From Harmothoe impar (taxonomy: Eukaryota > Annelida > Polychaeta > Phyllodocida > Polynoidae), in contig OX381707.1 of the NCBI GenBank assembly GCA_947462335.1, forward strand, positions 32,787,618 to 32,851,617: a stretch of 64,000 nt of DNA, given 5' to 3'. Position 1 is the first letter of the stretch. Each line of letters opens with the position of its first letter. The position numbers and the translations under genes are program-made. Of the stretch, positions 47,401 through 60,225 are shown in pieces. The notes under the pieces are model-generated. The model had not been told where the DNA came from and ran no database searches. It was given only the letters and a program-made list of their open reading frames with translations.

Positions 47401-47409
47401 CTACCTAGT

Positions 47410-50030
47410 AGTCAGGGCTCATCAGAATTGCTTTCACTGTATGTAATTACCATCTCTCTACGCAGTCACAGTGTAGCCTTGCTGAAATCTCCCGTATACT
47501 TTGTGTATTTATCATCCTATACACTTTGTGTATGCATGGTATTGGCCATAAATGCATAAAGATGTGTGTGTGTGAATCTAGGTTATGGTAATCATTTAGC
47601 AATACTTAGATTAGAGTTACTACAAAAGGTTAAAGTATTGATAGTACTGATATTGTATTGAGATATTGTTAAAATTGTCTATGGACATTTAACTTTCTAT
47701 CAAGAAATTCATCACCAAAGGGGCTCCAAACCATTACGGCCTGTATGAGCTCACAAACAATGATACTTTTTTGAGTGGCCTTAGTGGTGGTCTACACAGT
47801 CTATATTGAGTCAAGATAAACTTTGCTGAAATACATTATTAACAGATTGCAGATATTAAATTGTGAAGTGATACTCATGGTCATCACCATGTCATCGGCC
47901 CTGTGGTTTTATTTACCAACACACCGTCTGCCATGAGTGACTAACTAACTTCTGTTAGCCTAGTCGGTGTGCGCTCAGTCCAACAAGGACTCCCCTACTA
48001 CACTGGTAACCTGGACCAGTATTATAACTATTCAGGTAATGGTGCCACAGGTGGGCACTCAATCAATACTCCACCTGCACCACCCAGGCACACAAAGAAT
48101 AGTAAACAAACAGCACAGGGGCCAGGGTACATATTGTACATGCCAGGTCAGGCTACCTCTGTGGCTGTTGTAAGAACTTGGAAATATCATGAGACTCTAC
48201 TAACTTAGATTGTGATTCTTAACCACTGTAGCTTACCTTTTGTATCCCAGGTGTGGCTGCCCAGGTGTTACATAGGACTGTGTAGTGTCTACGTATGAGT
48301 GTAGCACTGGTAGATCTGTACTCTACATGTGATACTCATACTGGGACTCACACACTAGTAGTAGTAAGGTATTCTAATCTCCCCTTGTGTGTGTGACCTA
48401 TTATATAGAAGTATAAGCAGTCTTTGGATGGCTGTGCTCTATTTTCATAGTGCTGACTATGGGAGGGTACTGGTGTGTCTAAGATTGAGGAGACAGGTAG
48501 TTGGGAAGGTCACGTTTTGGTTGCAACCATGTAAACAGAGCGTGGTAGGTGGAAGGGTGTGTATATGGGGGGGGGGGGGGGGTAGATGACTGTATTGGCT
48601 GACTGCTAAGTATAGTTACTAGAGTTAGTAGCATCGATACACTTGGCAGTTGTAACTAGGTCATGATGAATTCATGCAGCCTTGGCGAGTTACGCACCAA
48701 GGCCAAGTGGGCTGTATCTTTAAACTGAGAAGATTTCAAGGGGGTGGTGTATGTGTCTTGACCATACACAGCAGAGTTCGTGCAGTTTGCAGGTATAGGT
48801 ACATAGAGGGGAGCACACACACTGGGTACCTGTGACTACCACAGACAGACAGGCAGTAGTAGTAGTCACTAGCAGAGGCTCAAACACAAGACTACTGAGA
48901 ATGATATGGTCTCAAATAGGGACATGTTATCATATGTCTGGTTGATCTAGTCGATTGTAAACATTGTAAACCTCAAGTTAAGTTATGTTATTATTTTCTA
49001 GTGATGGAGTTATATTTAAAATCAATCCCTTAAACTTGCCCTATTCTGAGAATAATTATTACTTTAGATGGAAAATGGATACTGCTGCAGGTGATTTTAA
49101 ACTTTTCTACATTGTGCACAAGTGTATATTAATTTTGTTCTATTTCTCAAACATAAAGAATATTTAGTAGTAGGAACTTTTTAATGTTAATGAAATATAG
49201 AGGAAGTGTATTCCCCCCCCCCCCCCCCTTGGACTTCCAAGCTAAAAAATAATAACTTTTTACCATAAATGCCTTCGTATCTATATGTTTCATTAAAAGT
49301 ACTAATATATATGATGTAATCTGTATACATATTAGGCTTGGAAACAAATTTGCACATCATAAATTTGTGTGTCATACATACACAGAAGAGTCAGCGTCAT
49401 TGTCGCTAGAACCACTGTCACATGAAAGTCAGGCATTGCTGAGTATGTAGTCATTACTGGACATCGATTCTCTGTCTCTTTGTAGCTCTATAGTGATCGA
49501 TGCCCAGTTTTATACTTCAGACCAGTGGCTCATTTTGGCTGTTTTTCGCCTCACAGATTGCTCCTAGCGCAAAATCCTGACTAGGTGTCAATATATTCTC
49601 TATGCCAATGTGTAATATGAGGGTAGAAAACAGTGGAACCTCAGTTAGAAAAAATCCTACTGAACAGTTTTTGAGAAAATTAGGGTTTTGTTGCCCTTTT
49701 TTGCTGTTTTTAGTACATTTCCTACATAACCCGTGAACGTCAGCATTTCTCAATTTTCAGGTATTTAGAATTAGAATTTGACATTTTTTTATTCACAGTA
49801 GGATTCCTGAATACCGAGCCATTCTAGAAAAGCTATTCTTTGGAAAAAATACTTAGTATTTCTTGATGATTTTCGTTGCACAAATTTAGGTTGTAATATA
49901 AAAACTGCATTGTCATCCAATCAAAGTGTTTATGCACTGTTGATGGTCACCCCCCTCCCACCCTCTTCACTGTGCATTGAAGGAGAACAGGCAGGGGAGG
50001 TACACGTGTCTGTATATAGCTGTTGACCTG
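47410..50030. other. No gene recognised
   Basis: Unassigned, with G homopolymer at 48570-48583 and C homopolymer at 49212-49227. Many TAGTAG/CTAC motifs occur around 48340-48900. Confidence 0.5.
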
Positions 50031-50039
50031 GGTGCTGGG

Positions 50040-51370
50040 TGCATTTTTAATTTATGGGGTGCCAACTGTTCATGAAAGAAAATTCAAATAGATTTTTTTA
50101 TATTTTAGTATCAGATTAATGCAACTACAAGTCGTGATAGCACTTAAAGCATTCTATTTGCATTAATATGAGTGGTGGCCACCTTATGGGGTGCCAAATA
50201 TTCATGAAAGAAAAATTGATAAGAATTTGTTTTTTATTAGCATTAAATTGATGCAACTACAATTCGAGATTGCATTTCAAGCATCGGGGCATTCAATGAA
50301 TGGTAGTCATCTTAAATATATGGGGTGCCAACTGTTCATAAATAAAAAAAAGAATAGAATTAGTTTTTTTATTAGTATCAGATTAATGCAACTACAATTT
50401 GTGATTGCACTTAAAGCATTCTATTTGCATTAATATGAATGGTGGCCACCTTATGGGGTGCCAAATATTCATGAAAGAAAAATTGATAAGAATTTGTTTT
50501 TTATTAGCATTAAATTGATGCAACTACAATTCGAGATTGCATTTCAAGCATCGGGGCATTCAATGAATGGTAGTCATCTTAAATATATGGGGTGCCAACT
50601 GTTCATAAATAAAAAAAAGAATAGAATTAGTTTTTTTATTAGTATCAGATTAATGCAACTACAATTTGTGATTGCACTTAAAGCATTGTGGCATGCAATG
50701 ACTGGTAGCCACCTTGAATGTATGGGGTGCCAACTGTTCATGAAAGAAAGAAAAGAAAGTGTTTTTTTTAAGAATCAAATTAATGCAACAGCAACTCAAG
50801 ATTGCATTTAAGCATTATGGCATTCAATGATTGGTGGCCATCTTGAACCTATGGGGTGCCAACTCTTCATGAAAAAAACAACTAAAGTGGATGTTTTTAA
50901 CAGTTTAAAATTAATGCAACTACATTTCAAGATTGCATTTAAAGCATTGTGGCATTCAATAAATGGTGGCCATCCTAAACCTATGGGGTGCCAACTGTGT
51001 TTGAAAAAGGTATCAAATAGAAATGTTCTTATATAGATATCAAATTAATGCAACTACAATTCTTCATTGCACTGAAAGCATTGTGGCATTTAGTAAATGG
51101 TAGCCATCTTGAATGGGTTGAATGAAGGAAAAATCAAATGGGATTTGTTTTTTTGATAGTATCAAATTAATGCAACTACAAGTCAAGATTGCATTTCAAG
51201 CATTGGGACATTCAATAAGTGATAGCCATCTTGAATCTATGGGATGCCAACTGTTCATGAAAGAAAAATAGAATAGATTTTTTCTTATTAGTATCAAACT
51301 ACTGCAACTGCAATTCGAGATTGCATTGAAAGCATGGTGGCATTCAATCAATGGTTGCAATCTTGAATTT
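50040..51370. repeat. Satellite array, ten ~132-bp monomers with a 267-bp higher-order unit
   Basis: Monomer starts (TATGGGGTGCCAACTGTTCA type) lie at about 50055, 50187, 50321, 50454, 50588, 50720, 50849, 50981, 51115 (degenerate) and 51237. Each has a TTAATGCAACTACAA core and most have a GCCATCTT or GCCACCTT motif. 50191-50433 and 50458-50700 are essentially identical at an offset of 267, so a two-monomer unit was recently duplicated. Repetitive reading frames here (up to 117 codons) result from the period being near a multiple of three; no domain or start context supports a gene. Confidence 0.9.
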
Positions 51371-52713
51371 CGAAATGAACATACACACAGACATATAGGC
51401 ATGAACATGGTGTTCTCCTTCATATAGATATTCATGAATTTCTACTTCTAATAAATATCGCTTTCTGTTACATGGATGTCGATGTCCAGTTTTAGATATA
51501 TATCCATATAGTGCATTGGAGTGCTATAATGTTGGACTGCTGTATATTTTTAAAAAATTGCCAAAGGTGACTTGTTGGCTGCTGCTCTGGTTATTTCAAC
51601 AGCAAGGTCCTGTTTCTTTCCCCACTTTTATATCGTAAATACATGTACAAACCAAAAGCTGCAACTCTGGAAAAATCAAGCGGTGGGAAGATAATTCAGA
51701 ATATGGGCTTAGTTAAATGGGTAATCACCCACCAACTAATAGCATGGCTTAACAGGAGCCTTGATTCTAGTCTCCATTGCCATACCAGTTATCCAATGCT
51801 CTACTATCACATCTGATAACCCCCCCCCCCTACACACACACACACACACACACACATGCTCACACAGGCACAAGTGCTGCCACCTGGGGACAATAAAACC
51901 ATGGCACCTTTTTATCGAGGATCAATAGTAAAATATAGCTTCCTGTTCTTATCACCCCCATTCTTATCACCCCTGCCTATCGTCCTATATAAACTGATAA
52001 ATGGTTGTGTGAGGCAAGTGAAACGGCAATTTCTCCCTAATGTTCCTCTTTTTGCACTTTGATTGAAGCAGTACATTCTAGCACTGTCTGTGCAGGCATT
52101 TAATGGGCTGCCACTTTTATGTTGATTTGGCGCCTAATGCACTGTGTTTTTAGACCTGATCATCCATCAGGTTCGTATTAGACAGGGAGGCAGGGGCGTA
52201 GGGGAACATAAAATGGTGCCCCAGTCATAAGGACTTAGTACAGATCTACATAAAGATCGCATATATCAAGTTGAATCCACCCTCGCATCTGTAGGCCTAC
52301 TAGATTTCTCAAACCTTTGAAGGTAAGCTGTTTAAACACAACAAATATAAAGAGAAATTCTTCAAAATAATTATATAGTGCAATGAAAATGTACCTTCTA
52401 CCAGTCTGTCAGTCTACCAGATTAAGAACACGCAAAATACAACACGTATGCATAATGGCAACAACGTTAAAAGTATAGCATGGGTCCAACATGGAATAGC
52501 TATAGGCATTTCCCCAGATCTATACTAGAATGAAAAATATTAGACAAAACCTATAAAAAGGTATTGCAGCTAAGCTGGTAGTACCCCCATGTAGGAAGAG
52601 GCGGGTGAGGCTGTGCTGAATAATGGGATTATTGTGTCTATTGGACTCTGCTGCTCCCAGTAGTGGTGGGTGTAAAGTTCACAAAGTGGGCTTAAGATTT
52701 ACGGGGGGGAGAT

Positions 52714-53557
52714 CCCAGTGGGCAAACTTCAGTTGATTCAATGTTGATTCAATGTGTGTAGCGACATGATATCAACAGTTGATACAGGGTTGTCATTTTG
52801 TTGATATTGATGAGGTCATCAACGTTGATCATTCATCATTGATTCAACATTGATATGGCCATTGTGAATCAACAACAAATAAGCATAATAAAATGATTTA
52901 CCTTGATTTGATATTCACTACTGATGCATAATTTGAGATTCAGTATATCAGATACACTATTCTTATGTAGACTCATTTCTTCAATTTATATATTTTCATT
53001 ACATCTCCCCCTCCTCCATTTCTCCAAGATTAAATGCTAATTGCTAGCACCATCCAGGGAAGGGGTACATGAATGACCTCTGATGATCACACTAAGAGGC
53101 GTTCACATCCATTTCAAACTGACCTGGTCATGACTGAGGCTTTATCTATTATTCTTAGCAACATAAAGGGTGTCTTACTGAAACCATGCATGTATTCTTG
53201 TCATTTAATTCCAAATATCAACCAAATGCACACACCATAATTTTCGATGAAAATGAATGACATTTTGATCAATTGTATACATTGATGAGAAAATAAGAGC
53301 TTACAATTAGGGAAAATTGATGTAGCATGGAGATAGAAATGCTAAGGAGTAGGTTGTGGAGGCACCTAGTGGGAAAGGTGGGAAAACCCATGATTGATTC
53401 AAGGTTGATATCCAAACATTGCATCAATGTTGAAACAGGTGTTGGTTGACAACGTTGAAGTTGCAACATTGCATCACTGTTGAAAACAGGTTGATCTACC
53501 CTGCAACCCTATATCAACCAGTAGTCAACGTTGAATCAAGGTTTTGTGCCCACTGGG
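52714..53557. mobile_element. Non-autonomous DNA element with CCCAGTGGGCA ends
   Basis: The left end CCCAGTGGGCA is the reverse complement of the right end TGCCCACTGGG. Subterminal regions are dense in TTGATTCAA, CAACGTTGA and CATTGATTC motifs in both orientations. No transposase frame. It is inserted in duplication copy A only. Elements with this end motif are widespread in aquatic animals; the superfamily was not assigned. Confidence 0.75.
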
Positions 53558-53601
53558 GAGGGCCAGAACTCTTGTGCAACACCAAGTGGATTGGTGTAAT
53601 A

Positions 53602-53603
<2 letters not shown>

Positions 53604-53676
<73 letters not shown>

Positions 53677-53678
53677 AT

Positions 53679-53744
<66 letters not shown>
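53604..53744. repeat. (TA)n(GT)n(TA)n compound microsatellite
   Basis: TA run, short GT run at about 53661-53676, then a second TA run. Long Ile-Tyr frames on both strands are products of it. Confidence 0.95.
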
Positions 53745-53747
<3 letters not shown>

Positions 53748-55921
53748 TCATCAAACAAGGTTATCATAATGTATATATCTACCGATCAACCTGCAAGCAT
53801 TTTGTATTCCTTCTTTCCCTGTCCCTCTCTGTCTCTATTTATGTTTGTCTGTGTGTGTATTTCTTTATGACCTCCCCCTCTTTGTAGTGAAACACGTGGT
53901 CAGCAACCTGGTTAGCTACAACCTGTCCATGCGTTCAGAAACCCATCCTTTGCAGGTGTTTGGTAACTACCCAGTGGGCAGGCAATCAGGGGGAAGACTA
54001 TAAACCTCCTGTGGTGCACTGACCTGTTGGACAGGCAGTGATGGCGGTGACTGTATAGGTTTAGACACAGGGCAGTAATGGATACTGGTTAGCTATGGAG
54101 GAAGGGTAGTCATTTGGATATACCAGATGTCTATATGGGTCATGTAAATTGAAAATTAATGCATGATGTGGCTATTTGTGGTCTATATTCTAAATATATC
54201 CCCTATGTTCTCAAGTCCATGACATATATGGCATGCTATAAATATATCAATTCATCTTTAATAATCAAATAACTACCATTCACCGTAGCACCCTTCCTCT
54301 TTCCACGCCTAGTGTCTATTTTGACATGACATGAAGATAGGGACCAAAATAACAATAGTAAGTCTGTTATAAGAAGACACTCTTTGAGGAACATGCATGT
54401 GACATTCCTGTTTCCATGTAAATATTGTATTCTACATGATTCAGGTAGAATGTCGCATAAAGATCTCCCTCTCCCTTTGTGCCATGTATCACCTGCTTTA
54501 ATCATGTATGCAATGCTTCAACCCTGTATCATCCATTCTCATATGCATGTACATACAATTCCTTTAATTCCAGTAAAAGAACAGTTTGTCAAGTATAAGC
54601 ATGGCTAGCAGGGAGGAACTAGACACATAGCTATCTCTAATAGTGTAGCCTAGATATTGTGGATAGGAAGGTAGCATCATCATTGACAAGAGCTCAATAG
54701 CTTTAGTCCGAGCGCTGGGAGCTTACCATGATCTCAGATCCAGCCACAAATGAGGAGGCTAACTTATCCTGGACACTGACAGGGTATCTTTTATATACAA
54801 ATGGACCCACACCTTAACCTACCCCCTGTTGAAAACTAGCTAAATAGCATTTACAGTGAGGGGGCTAACCCCATGGCTTAGGGGTGTGTACCATGGTTAG
54901 TCAATAGTAGTTTATAAATCGCCTGACACTAATTTCATAATAATTATATGTGTGGTGTAATATAACATGTATCTTTAGAATAGTCATTGAGCTGACATCG
55001 TAGGGTGTTTGGAACTGTGTTGTCCTGATCCTTACGTGTTTTCCTATTTATCTACTAGTTTTAGGTATTTTCTCTCTGGCCTTACTCTCTCAATCTCTAA
55101 TTTGGGAATAGGTTTAAATTCCCAATGCTGACCCCACCACCATATGTCAAAATCTATTCCCTCTTTCAATTTTGTCAGCGCCAAATATTCTCCCTAGATG
55201 TCTGCTGTCCCTCCTTATCACAACATGTGTACTCCCATCCATTCCACCCTACCAAGTTCTGGGCTGTCATACTTTCTTGTCCTTTTGGTCTCATGTCTGC
55301 TATAGAATCTCCTGGTCTTGGCACCACGGCCTGATCACACACCATCTTATCACAACTGCCAGCAGTGGGAGAGGTCATCCAGTGCAGACATGCGCTTTGA
55401 TATCATGTCATGGCAGTGGAAAAGCCAGCTATAAATGTATGAGGTGGGTTGGAGTGAGAGGAAAGGGCAGGGAGGAATATCTGGGAGCTCACCTACCGGT
55501 AGGTCCAATAATGAAGAAAACACAAGGACAGAGCGAAATCCTGCTTTTTATTGTTGTAACCTCTCGGCAGTCTTCCCTGTCTGATTATCTTGCTTTTGAT
55601 ATTCTGATATAGTTTCAGAAGATTTTTTCGTGTGCCATGCTTTCAGCCTAACCAGATCATACTAATTATGTGGTTCTAAACACCTCAGTATGAAGAGTCC
55701 AAACAACAGACAACACATGCCTTTCTTTGTGATAATTCTGACTACACTTGCTACCACATACAATTCATTTACATTGTCATTAGTAGTGGTGTTCATCGTA
55801 TTTAGACTCAGTCCACTGCAAATAAATTTTAAGGTAAGTTGTATGAATTAGTTAACATCAGCATCCATGGATGTTGTACCTCTGCTGGTATATTCCTATC
55901 ATATCCAATCACTTGAAAAGC

Positions 55922-56147
55922 TACCGTAAATTCCCGCGTACTACCCGCAGGTTGTACGCGAACCAAACTCAGGTTTCATTTGATACCAGACATGCCTATA
56001 TAGGGTGCGGGTTATACGAGGGTTTTTATCATTATAGAACAGTACTAAAATTGAAATTTTCAGATCCAAAAACGGGTTATAGGATTCTCCTGAGTTGGGG
56101 GTGCGGGTTATACGCGAGATGAGGGTAATACGCGGGAATTTACGGTA
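55922..56147. mobile_element. MITE with TACCGTAAATTCCCGCGTA termini
   Basis: TACCGTAAATTCCCGCGTA at the left end is the exact reverse complement of the right end (TACGCGGGAATTTACGGTA). The interior has repeated GTGCGGGTTATACG motifs. The element is 226 bp; no clear target duplication. Confidence 0.85.
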
Positions 56148-56159
56148 GTTGCAACAGCT

Positions 56160-58290
56160 CCTGGGCAGGCAACTTATTCATATTTTGAGAGACTGTGCAC
56201 ATTGTCTTTAATACATTATGAAGGAGCTAGCTAGAGATTTAGAATTGAATTATTGAGCAGCTCAATCGCTTAGTTAGTGTTTTAGTGATTAGTGTACTAC
56301 AGCTACTGAGACAGACTGAGAGTGTAACCTTACATCCCATCATCAATAAACTAAATTCTATCTGAAAATGGACATAACTGATGTGGGACCTAAAGCAAGG
56401 CACTGCCTCCCTCTGAGCAATGATTGGCTATTAAACCATTGATTAGAAGAAACCTTTTGAAAAAGTGTTGATGAAAATAATGGTAGAAAGTTCCGCGGCA
56501 GTTTTAGTAACCAAAGTCCTTACCATTACATCGCCTTATTATATGCGTGAATGCATCTGTGAGTTGAAATTAATAAAAGTCACAAAATATATTCTTTGCT
56601 TTTGATTACTGAACAAGCGCTATTCAGGAACATGGGTTGGGATTTAATTTATATATGATTCTCTTTTCACTAGCTGCTCATTAGACCCATAGTATGGTCC
56701 CCGGCCCACCATCCTGTATAAATCATTCATCTGATGATGTAGAGGAGTAACATAAACCTCTATCTATAGAGATGCAATTTAAACCTTTCCGATTTATATA
56801 TTTTGTACGAGCTGAAGTCCCACAAAAATATGCAGAAAAGAAATGACTCGGCTCTCAGATTAAGTGTGGTTGGATAAAAAACAAGAAAAACAGTCCTGGT
56901 GTAGATAGATAAGGGTTTATTGTGAACGTGACTGGGGCATGAATCTTGTTTTTTAATGTGACTTTCCCACTAGAATTTCCACTGCTGTATTTAGGTAGGG
57001 TCCTCACTATACTGTATGGTGTGGTTATATGCAAGTTATATGCAAATTGTTTGAAATAGGAACTAGTAGTCCTTCCTTTAATGTGAACTACTGCAGAATA
57101 CAGAACAACACAACATTGCTATGTTAAAGTGGTTATACAGTCATTTACAATAATTTATACTTCTCAGCTAGTCCCTACTCCATATGATTAGAGGCAGAAT
57201 GAATTGTTTCAGCATTGCTCTTCCAACTAAGCCTTGGGAATCCAAAATGACCAACACAATTGCCTTCCTCCAGCTGTCAGCTCACAACTGCCTCAGGCCT
57301 TTCAATATTAGGACAATATGGAGGCAGCGAATAAATTAGCTTTGCTTGTTAAACAACATAAAGTCTTTTTTTATTGCAGTTGCACAGTGTGCTAAGTTGA
57401 TGAGCATAGGTGTTGTGAATATTAAGTGTTTTTTTTAATTTAAAACATTGGTAAAGTTCTAATGTATCCCCATTTTTTTAATAACCCTTGCAACCCCATA
57501 CTGTTCATTCATTGTCTATAGTCCATGAAGATTAGAGATAATAATCGTCTATGATGCATTCAGGATATAAAATTCATCTTTTATTTAAATAGATAAGGTT
57601 AGTAGATTTAGATAGCGGATTGTCAGAAAAAGTTGATATACAATAGTAGACTAGCGGGAGGGGCATTCAACAGAGTTCCTCTCCTCCTTAGCATAATGGA
57701 GAACAGCAACTCCCTCCCCACCTTGTTATGAGACTATACCAAATTATCAGAGTCTAGCTACAGAGGACAAGAACTGGATAATAATTCTGATTTATCAATA
57801 CTTGAAGTAAAGTAAACATGAATCCAATAACAAGATTTGAGTGAGATTAGATTTAGTCAAGCTGTCCCCATGATCTGGAGATCTGACAAGGGGGATATCT
57901 CATGTGTACAGATGATTGTTGTCAGTGAACGCTGCAATAGGAACTTGGTGTCGTGAAACATTGGTTAGTAAGGCCAATCTCACATACTATTATGTTCAGG
58001 TTTAATGATGGTTAAATAGAAGCAATCAATTATTGATTCCCCATTCCCAATTGCCAATTAATTTACATGTTCCGAAGAATTTGTACTTCTTTGTGGGGCA
58101 GGTAAAGCATACCAGATGGCACCATGATTATGTAAGGAGTACGGGGGTCAGTGGAATCAACAGATATATCCAGGGTATGTAGTTAGGTTTCCGATATAGT
58201 GGCCAACTAATAAATACTACCGCTTTAATATCAAGAGTCTCCCTTCATGGCCTAATTACCCATAACCACATACATTTAAAAAAAAGGAGG
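56160..58290. other. No gene recognised
   Basis: AT-rich unassigned sequence between duplication copies A and B. Confidence 0.5.
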
Positions 58291-58299
58291 TCAATTATA

Positions 58300-60225
58300 A
58301 ACATAGCTTGTTGTTGTTCTATTCCTATTAACCATACCTACTAAAATGATAAATGTAGTGACAGACTAGTACAATTGCAATTTCCCCATCCTATCCACCT
58401 TTTTCTATTTCATTTAAAGTAGTACATTATTCAAAATGAATACTTACCACTAATATTGATCTTTATTATATCATATCTCAATTTTAAAACTGGTAAAAGT
58501 GATATTTTTATCTAATATAATGATGATAAGGGGATTGTTTGGCCACTGCTTGCATTTTGTCCATTGCTTCTGTCTCCATTAATGCCCCTATAGGAGGCGG
58601 TGTGGTGAGCCTGTGCTGAGTAATAAGATCAGTGTGTCTATTAGACTGAGCTGCTCACACTGATGGTAATCAAATCTGGATCTCTCGTACCAGAGCTGAG
58701 GATGCTTACAGTTTCACCCTAATTCCTTAACCGAATACTAACTGCTTCCAACCACGTTTGGGTCTTGCCACGGACAGAAGAGAAGTAGACCCTATAACCA
58801 AGCAATGCACTACCCCCAAACAGGCAACAACGGCATGCTACAGCAATTCTACACAGCATACCAAGCCAAGCCCAGCTGATATACACTGATTCACCCGATA
58901 GTTCCACCAGTAGGACTGCACTGATATTGATATAAAGATGAAACAAGCTTATAGAGTGTGTCCTGCTTTCTTGACAGTTGTGTTCAAAGCCTAGGTGCAC
59001 TGATAATTTTCACATGATATTGACATCTCCATATAATAGGTGGGATCAGGTTGAAAGTGTTGATTCGCTAGCTGCTAGTTCATGGGAACGCCCAGTATGG
59101 CAGTGTTACACTACAAAATTGTGTACCCCATACTACATTCAGGTCAGTGTTTCAAAGTGGATTTAGATCATGCAATAGAAGTAGAAATAAGAAAATATTA
59201 GAATTGTTATTCTATCCACTCAAGTCATGATATCAGAAAACAATAATTATGTTTTTCAATACATCAGAAACACTACTGTGATGTCTTGCTCTGATACACA
59301 GGCATGCTTGTTCCCATGCCCATGTCACCCTGTGCTACACGATTCAGGTATAATGTAAGACACACACCTGTCACATATTGATCTCAACCCCTCTTTGTGT
59401 CATGTATCACATGCTTCAATCCTGCCATGCTTAAACCCTTCGATAACCCAGATCACTGCCTATACTTTGTGTTTGATGGTTATAGCTTAGCCTGCCTATC
59501 ATAGTTGTCTCAGATTACCAACGTACCCATTTCCTAGGCCCACATAGGGGCTATGAAACTTGGCATTGTATACATAAGACATACCTGCCAGGTCTCCATC
59601 TCCTTTGTACTACAGGTGTACTTGTATTGTGGATGTTTAAGGGAATCATGATATGGGATCATCTTGTCAATCATCTGATCCCTGCTTCCTCCGGGCCTAT
59701 CACGTGATATCTTTGGTGTGTGGGAAACTGTAAACATGATGGGTGCACATGGAAAGTGGCATGAACAAAACATTTCAAGATTCTGTGTAATTTGGGGAAA
59801 ACATGCATGTTTCATTTGTATAGACTAGTTCGTACAAGCATAATATTTACAAGGGATAACTTTGCAGAAGGTTTTAAACAGACTCATACTTTGTCAGTGG
59901 TTTGCTGTTTCATCAAAATGCGGCAACCAATCCATAGCATTTTAAATGTAAGGGGAATCTTTGCTTATCAGACACTGTCTCCTCTCCATCTGCCCTCCAT
60001 CACCCAACACAGCCAAACTCCAGGATGTTACACCCCCTAGTTTTCTCCGACTCTCACGTATGGCTAGAGATTATCCTGATCATTCACTGTTCCTACAACA
60101 TCCTGTCACAGCTGCCAGCAGGGGAACCTCTGGGAGGGGTCATCCAGTGCAGACATTTGCTTTGATATGATGTCACTGGTGGTGGTAAAGCCAGCTAGGC
60201 ATGTACGGGATGTGTGGGAGAGAGG
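58300..60225. repeat. Multi-block duplication, copy B
   Basis: Carries partners of copy A blocks (see 51720-55480). The best conserved part is 60138-60174, which matches 55373-55409 (GGTCATCCAGTGCAGACAT...). Confidence 0.6.

Larger units (their letters stand above)
51720..55480. repeat. Multi-block duplication, copy A
   Basis: Blocks here match, in order, segments downstream: about 51960-52080 with 58310-58430; 52595-52670 with 58588-58660; 54400-54520 with 59320-59430; 55320-55440 with 60100-60210. The first block (51720-52150) also matches 63300-63680. Similarity is partial between anchors. Confidence 0.6.

Noticed and set aside
50191..51036. Three related plus-strand frames (80, 117 and 69 codons) sharing a repeated peptide
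   Set aside because: They follow satellite monomers with a period near a multiple of three; no domain, and frames break at monomer variants.
53446..53870. Ile-Tyr-rich frames over 100 codons on both strands
   Set aside because: Products of the TA/GT microsatellite.
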